Shown here piece by piece: positions 5,820-8,409 of a stretch of 8,409 nucleotides of DNA. Position 1 is the first letter of the stretch. Each line of letters opens with the position of its first letter. The translations under genes and the position numbers were made by a program. The stretch covers positions 1-8,409 of the forward strand of contig USDU01000100.1 of the NCBI GenBank assembly GCA_900553635.1. Direction: 5' to 3'. Origin of the DNA: an uncultured Lachnospiraceae bacterium (GTDB lineage: Bacteria > Bacillota_A > Clostridia > Lachnospirales > Lachnospiraceae). The notes under the pieces are model-generated. The model searched no databases and was not told the origin of the DNA. It saw only the letters and a list, made by a program, of their open reading frames with translations.

Positions 5820-7454
5820 ATGAAATTTTCACATAAATTTAGATTTTTCACGGGTCTTATGGCCCTTTCCCTGGTAGGCTCCCTCTGTTTTAGCCCTGTT
5901 TCCGCAGAAGCTGCAAAGAAGGCCAGTAAGAAATCAGCGAAGCAGATTGCTGCTGAAAAGGCTGCCGCCGAACAGCTGGAGGCGGAACGCCAGGCCGCTT
6001 ATAATAAGGCCATCGACTCGAACGCCATCGACGGTTGGCCTCAGGGGCCGCAGATCTACGCGGAATCTGCCATCGTCATGGAGGCTTCCAGCGGCGCCAT
6101 CCTTTATAATAAGGATATGGATATGAAAAATTATCCGGCCAGCATTACGAAGATCATGACTGCGCTTCTGACCCTGGAGAACTGCTCGCTGGACGAAACT
6201 GTGACCTATTCCTATAACGCGACCCACACCATCGACGCGGGAAGCAGCAGTATCTATACCACTGAGGACGAGCAGCTGACTGTGGAGCAGTCCCTCTACG
6301 CCTTGATGCTGGAGTCCGCCAATGAATGTGCCAACGGCCTGGCCGAGCATGTGGCCGGATCCATCGACGCCTTTGCGGAAATGATGAATCAGAAGGCTGC
6401 GGAGCTTGGCTGCACCAATACTCATTTTGCCAACGCCAATGGTCTTCACAACGATAATCATTACACCAGTGCCCACGATATGGCGCTGATTACGAAGGCC
6501 GCCATTCAAAATGAAGACTTCTTACGCATCTCCGGTACGGCCAAGTACCAGATGCAGCCCACCAATAAGCGTGATGAAATCACCTATATGACCAATCACC
6601 ACTATATGATTGCCCCCTACAAAGGCGTCACAAAGTACCTGGACGATTCGGTTATTGCAGGAAAAACCGGCAACACCAGTGTGGCCAAGGGTACTCTGGT
6701 CACTGTAGCGGAACGAAACGGCATGACGCTCATCGTTGTGACCATGCGGACTCAGTCCACCGGCGAGAAGGGCGTACCCCTGTTCACCGATACAGCGCTG
6801 CTTCTGGATTATGCCTCCGAGAATTTCACCCGGTTTAATGTCTCCGAAAACGAAACAAATTTCTCGGTAGCCGGTTCCGGCACTTCCTATATCGGAAGCG
6901 CCATCTTCGGTCAGTCCAAGCCGTTGATTCAGATCGACACCAACGCAGGCATTGTGCTTCCAAACGGAGCTTCCTTTACAGACGCCTCTCCGGAGCTAAC
7001 CTTCCAGGATGAAAATACGGATTCTGACGTGATTGCCAGTCTCTCCTATACTTACAACGAGGAGCCTGTGGGAACTGCGGATATTTCGCTTACCAAGGAT
7101 AATTTACAGGAATTTACATTCGATAAAGAAACTGATTCTGACGAAACCGCTGACACGGACGGCACCGAAAAACCGATTCAGCAGACACATTTTATCAAAA
7201 TCAATGTGCGGATGATTCTGATTGTAGCCGGAATCCTTCTGCTTCTATTCCTGCTTTACCGCTTGCTTCGCCATCTGATGAAGACCTTCCGGTTTTCCAT
7301 TCATCTGCCGAAGCTCCATCGAAGACGAGCACGTTCCCGTGGAAGACGCACCTCTTTCACCGGATCCAAAACCGGAGCAAAAAATAAGCATTCGGAAAAC
7401 CGGTATCACCGGACGCCGAAGGACCGGGGCGGATGGGATGATTTGGACCTGTAA
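5820..7454 (+). CDS. Serine-type D-alanyl-D-alanine carboxypeptidase (low-mass PBP, DacA/DacF-like), 544 residues, membrane-anchored
   Basis: Peptidase S11 family: removes the terminal D-Ala from peptidoglycan pentapeptides outside the membrane and binds beta-lactams. Residues 1-29 form a signal peptide (basic start, hydrophobic core, VSA before the likely cut). Residues 32-70 are rich in Lys, Ala and Glu, probably helical. The penicilloyl-serine domain shows SITK at 108-111, SAN at 166-168 and KTG at 282-284, all three catalytic motifs intact. A beta-rich region follows (about 340-430), then an acidic linker (435-450), a membrane helix at about 465-483 and a tail of about 60 residues, strongly basic from 484 to 510. 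The family usually ends in an amphipathic helix, so the full membrane span plus basic tail is less usual. The ATG at 5820 has AGGAG (5806-5810) at 9-base spacing. It stands alone, divergent from ileS, and ends at the shared terminator. Which paralogue (DacA, DacF or another) is not resolved. Confidence 0.93.
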   Translation: MKFSHKFRFFTGLMALSLVGSLCFSPVSAEAAKKASKKSAKQIAAEKAAAEQLEAERQAAYNKAIDSNAIDGWPQGPQIYAESAIVMEASSGAILYNKDMDMKNYPASITKIMTALLTLENCSLDETVTYSYNATHTIDAGSSSIYTTEDEQLTVEQSLYALMLESANECANGLAEHVAGSIDAFAEMMNQKAAELGCTNTHFANANGLHNDNHYTSAHDMALITKAAIQNEDFLRISGTAKYQMQPTNKRDEITYMTNHHYMIAPYKGVTKYLDDSVIAGKTGNTSVAKGTLVTVAERNGMTLIVVTMRTQSTGEKGVPLFTDTALLLDYASENFTRFNVSENETNFSVAGSGTSYIGSAIFGQSKPLIQIDTNAGIVLPNGASFTDASPELTFQDENTDSDVIASLSYTYNEEPVGTADISLTKDNLQEFTFDKETDSDETADTDGTEKPIQQTHFIKINVRMILIVAGILLLLFLLYRLLRHLMKTFRFSIHLPKLHRRRARSRGRRTSFTGSKTGAKNKHSENRYHRTPKDRGGWDDLDL

Positions 7455-7467
7455 AATTCACTATTCG

Positions 7468-7524
7468 TAATAAAAACGAGCACTCACAAATTTTCTGATC
7501 GTTGTGAATGCTCGTTTTTTATTA
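7468..7524. terminator. Bidirectional intrinsic terminator between convergent genes
   Basis: A long stem pairs TAATAAAAACGAGCA (7468-7482) with TGCTCG and its T-rich continuation (7509-7524), plus six further pairs TCACAA/TTGTGA after one mismatch, around a 12-base loop. Rightward transcripts end in a run of six U, leftward transcripts in five. It starts 13 bases after the carboxypeptidase stop and ends 2 bases before the stop codon of the convergent gene. Confidence 0.92.
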
Positions 7525-7526
7525 CA

Positions 7527-8198
7527 TCACCCGGAAATTTTCAATATCTCCTTCGCCTTCGTCAGCCGCTCGTCAAACTGCTCATAGAAGTCTCTGTCCT
7601 TCTCCCATTCCTCCTGATAAAAGCTTTTCAGAATATAGAGGTCTATCATTTTCTGATACTGTTCCCCATTCTGTCCCCCGAGGCGCGCTGTGACGTCTTT
7701 CAGGAAATAGTGCCAGTCAATGATGAATTTCTCATTGCGCTTCAGATCCGGCGTGTCGATCCATTTCTGCACCTTTACCTTCAGCTTCGACTCTCTGGGA
7801 CATTCGTGTACCTGCAGGAAATACTGAAAGCTGTGGTTCTCATAAAACCGGCCCAGCGGAAAGATCCGGCAGAAGCCCGGCCGCAGCGCATGAATGCTGC
7901 AGCGCCCTTCCCCATTCAGGAAGCCACAGCGTTCATTTTCCCCGGAGGTCTTCATGTTCGGCAGAATAATCCCCTCCACCAGGTTCAGCTCCAGCTTGTC
8001 CTGCAGAAGCGCCTCAAAGCTCACCTGCAGTCCCGCAGTCAGCCGCCATACATCGTAGGGATCCAGAATAATTGTGCTTCCCATGCTTTCGCAACACTGG
8101 GAGCAGCCTGCGCAGCCGCCGCAGTCAGCCTTCACCATATCCCGCAGACCATAGAGCCTTCCGTCGGAAACCTCCTTCATATCAATCTCACGTTCCAT
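7527..8198 (-). CDS. YkgJ-family cysteine cluster protein (CxxCxxCC domain), 223 residues
   Basis: Predicted cytoplasmic protein with no signal peptide or membrane span. The N-terminal part carries C26-x2-C29-x2-C32-x2-C35-C36, then C91, C100, C110 (in RPGFCRIFPLG) and C133 (HECP). This spacing and the LRPGFCRIFPLG block are typical of the CxxCxxCC family (PF03692, formerly UPF0153), thought to bind zinc or an iron-sulfur cluster; its biochemical role is not established. The C-terminal 90 residues are charged and helix-rich (KWIDTPDLKRNEKF, then EEWEKDRDFYEQFDE). I start at 8198 because AAGGAG lies 7 bases upstream; an in-frame ATG at 8258 would overlap the promoter -35 and has no ribosome binding site that I can see. 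It is convergent with the carboxypeptidase gene and has its own promoter, so the neighbours do not suggest a function. Confidence 0.88.
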   Translation of the reverse strand: MEREIDMKEVSDGRLYGLRDMVKADCGGCAGCSQCCESMGSTIILDPYDVWRLTAGLQVSFEALLQDKLELNLVEGIILPNMKTSGENERCGFLNGEGRCSIHALRPGFCRIFPLGRFYENHSFQYFLQVHECPRESKLKVKVQKWIDTPDLKRNEKFIIDWHYFLKDVTARLGGQNGEQYQKMIDLYILKSFYQEEWEKDRDFYEQFDERLTKAKEILKISG

Positions 8199-8205
8199 CG
8201 TTTTT

Positions 8206-8211
8206 CTCCTT
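8206..8211 (-). promoter_or_regulatory. Ribosome binding site of the cysteine-cluster gene (decides the start)
   Basis: AAGGAG on the minus strand lies 7 bases before the ATG at 8198. It supports MEREIDMKEV as the true N-terminus rather than the upstream methionine at 8258 or the one six codons later. Confidence 0.85.
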
Positions 8212-8228
8212 GTCTGTTTTCTTATTTT

Positions 8229-8258
8229 ATGGTACACTGTTCCAGTGAGGTCAGTCAA
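8229..8258 (-). promoter_or_regulatory. Probable sigma-A promoter of the cysteine-cluster gene
   Basis: TTGACT (8258-8253) and TACCAT (8234-8229) are 18 bases apart on the minus strand, giving a leader of about 25 bases. The -35 is near-consensus and the -10 moderate (4 of 6). A weak -10 combined with overlapping dyads would suit a regulated promoter, but that is inference. Confidence 0.6.
8235..8247. repeat. Short inverted repeat in the promoter spacer
   Basis: CACTG and CAGTG arms around TTC lie between the -35 and -10 of the cysteine-cluster gene promoter. They are short enough to occur by chance, but the position suits an operator. Confidence 0.4.
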
Positions 8259-8265
8259 GACTGAC
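8250..8265. repeat. Perfect 7-bp inverted repeat overlapping the -35 element
   Basis: GTCAGTC and GACTGAC are perfect complements separated by AA. The -35 TTGACT of the leftward promoter lies inside this dyad, a typical place for a repressor operator. No regulator gene is nearby, so the binding protein is unknown. Confidence 0.5.
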
Positions 8266-8326
8266 TCGCAGGTTTCCGATGATAGCCGGAATCAAAGGGT
8301 CGAAAAATCCCGGAAATACGGCATGG

Positions 8327-8365
8327 GTTCCCATAGTTAAATGGATATAACAAGCGCCTCCTAAG
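8327..8365 (+). pseudogene. Truncated tRNA-Arg (anticodon CCT), 5' half only
   Basis: Acceptor 5' strand GTTCCCA (8327-8333), TA at positions 8-9, D-arm GTTA/TAAC with loop AATGGATA (8336-8351), anticodon 5' stem AGCGC (8353-8357) and loop CTCCTAA with anticodon CCT at 8360-8362. GTTAAATGGATATAAC and the loop closely resemble known bacterial tRNA-Arg(CCT). The 3' stem should read GCGCT, but the sequence gives GGTTG and no variable loop, T-arm or acceptor 3' strand follows. As written it cannot fold into a tRNA. Confidence 0.8.
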
Positions 8366-8389
8366 GTTGTGCTCTACCAGCTGCCTTAC
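8363..8389 (-). pseudogene. Antisense tRNA fragments: D-arm plus anticodon 5' strand, abutting the tRNA-Arg half
   Basis: Read on the minus strand, AGCTGGTAGAGCACAACC is a standard D-arm 3' part, position 26 and anticodon 5' stem, similar to some tRNA-Gly genes, where TTGCCAAGGTTG would be expected next. Instead it runs straight into the reverse complement of the tRNA-Arg anticodon loop. On its 5' side the usual TAGCTC is replaced by GTAAGGCAGC (8389-8380), which resembles the D-arm of tRNA-Cys or tRNA-Gln. The identities are from memory and tentative; that these are tRNA pieces is more secure. Confidence 0.6.
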
Positions 8390-8409
8390 GGGGAAAAGTG
8401 ATCGTTGCC

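Noticed and set aside
8251..8334. A 27-residue minus-strand open frame (starts MGTHAVFPGF) upstream of the cysteine-cluster gene
   Set aside because: It begins inside the tRNA fragment, lacks a ribosome binding site at proper spacing and ends in the promoter dyad. It reads like protein but cannot be supported.
8366..8409. Group I intron in the tRNA-Arg anticodon loop
   Set aside because: Such introns occur in tRNA-Arg(CCU) genes, but the 44 bases visible match tRNA D-arm sequence in antisense and show no clear internal guide pairing. Kept only as an alternative for the fused-tRNA finding.

Overview
The window looks like chromosomal DNA from a Firmicute, most likely a Clostridia/Lachnospiraceae-type gut anaerobe. 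The reasons are strong AGGAGG ribosome binding sites, consensus sigma-A promoters, a T-box leader in front of an aminoacyl-tRNA synthetase, a eukaryote-like (type 2) IleRS, a Firmicute-style secreted D-Ala-D-Ala carboxypeptidase, and moderately GC-rich genes beside AT-rich intergenic DNA. The genus is inference; there is no 16S or other definitive marker.

Layout, left to right. Positions 1-1959 (minus) hold the first 653 codons of a glycogen/starch phosphorylase (glgP), cut by the left edge just before the PLP lysine. Positions 2079-5234 (minus) hold a complete 1051-residue isoleucyl-tRNA synthetase (ileS). Its leader, about 5235-5600, is a complete T-box riboswitch with an AUC (Ile) specifier, a UGGU tRNA-end-binding bulge, mutually exclusive antiterminator and terminator, and a TTGACA/TATACT promoter. 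An AT-rich divergent intergenic region (about 5640-5819) separates it from a plus-strand secreted D-alanyl-D-alanine carboxypeptidase (5820-7454) with signal peptide, SxxK/SxN/KTG motifs, one C-terminal membrane helix and a very basic tail. A bidirectional hairpin terminator (7468-7524) lies between this gene and a convergent minus-strand cysteine-cluster protein (7527-8198, YkgJ/CxxCxxCC family), which has its own promoter with two overlapping inverted repeats.

The right edge (8327-8389) is the oddest stretch. The 5' half of a tRNA-Arg(CCT) gene runs to the end of its anticodon loop. It then joins the reverse complement of another tRNA's D-arm and anticodon 5' strand, and a further piece resembles yet another D-arm. 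No intact tRNA is formed. This is either a real rearrangement in a tRNA cluster or a chimeric assembly end.

Functionally, ileS is predicted to be switched on by uncharged tRNA-Ile. No convincing intrinsic terminator or consensus promoter is visible in the 119 bases between ileS and glgP, so glgP may be partly reached by T-box-controlled read-through. The other two genes are independent units: one acts on peptidoglycan outside the membrane, and the other is a putative metal-binding protein of unknown role.
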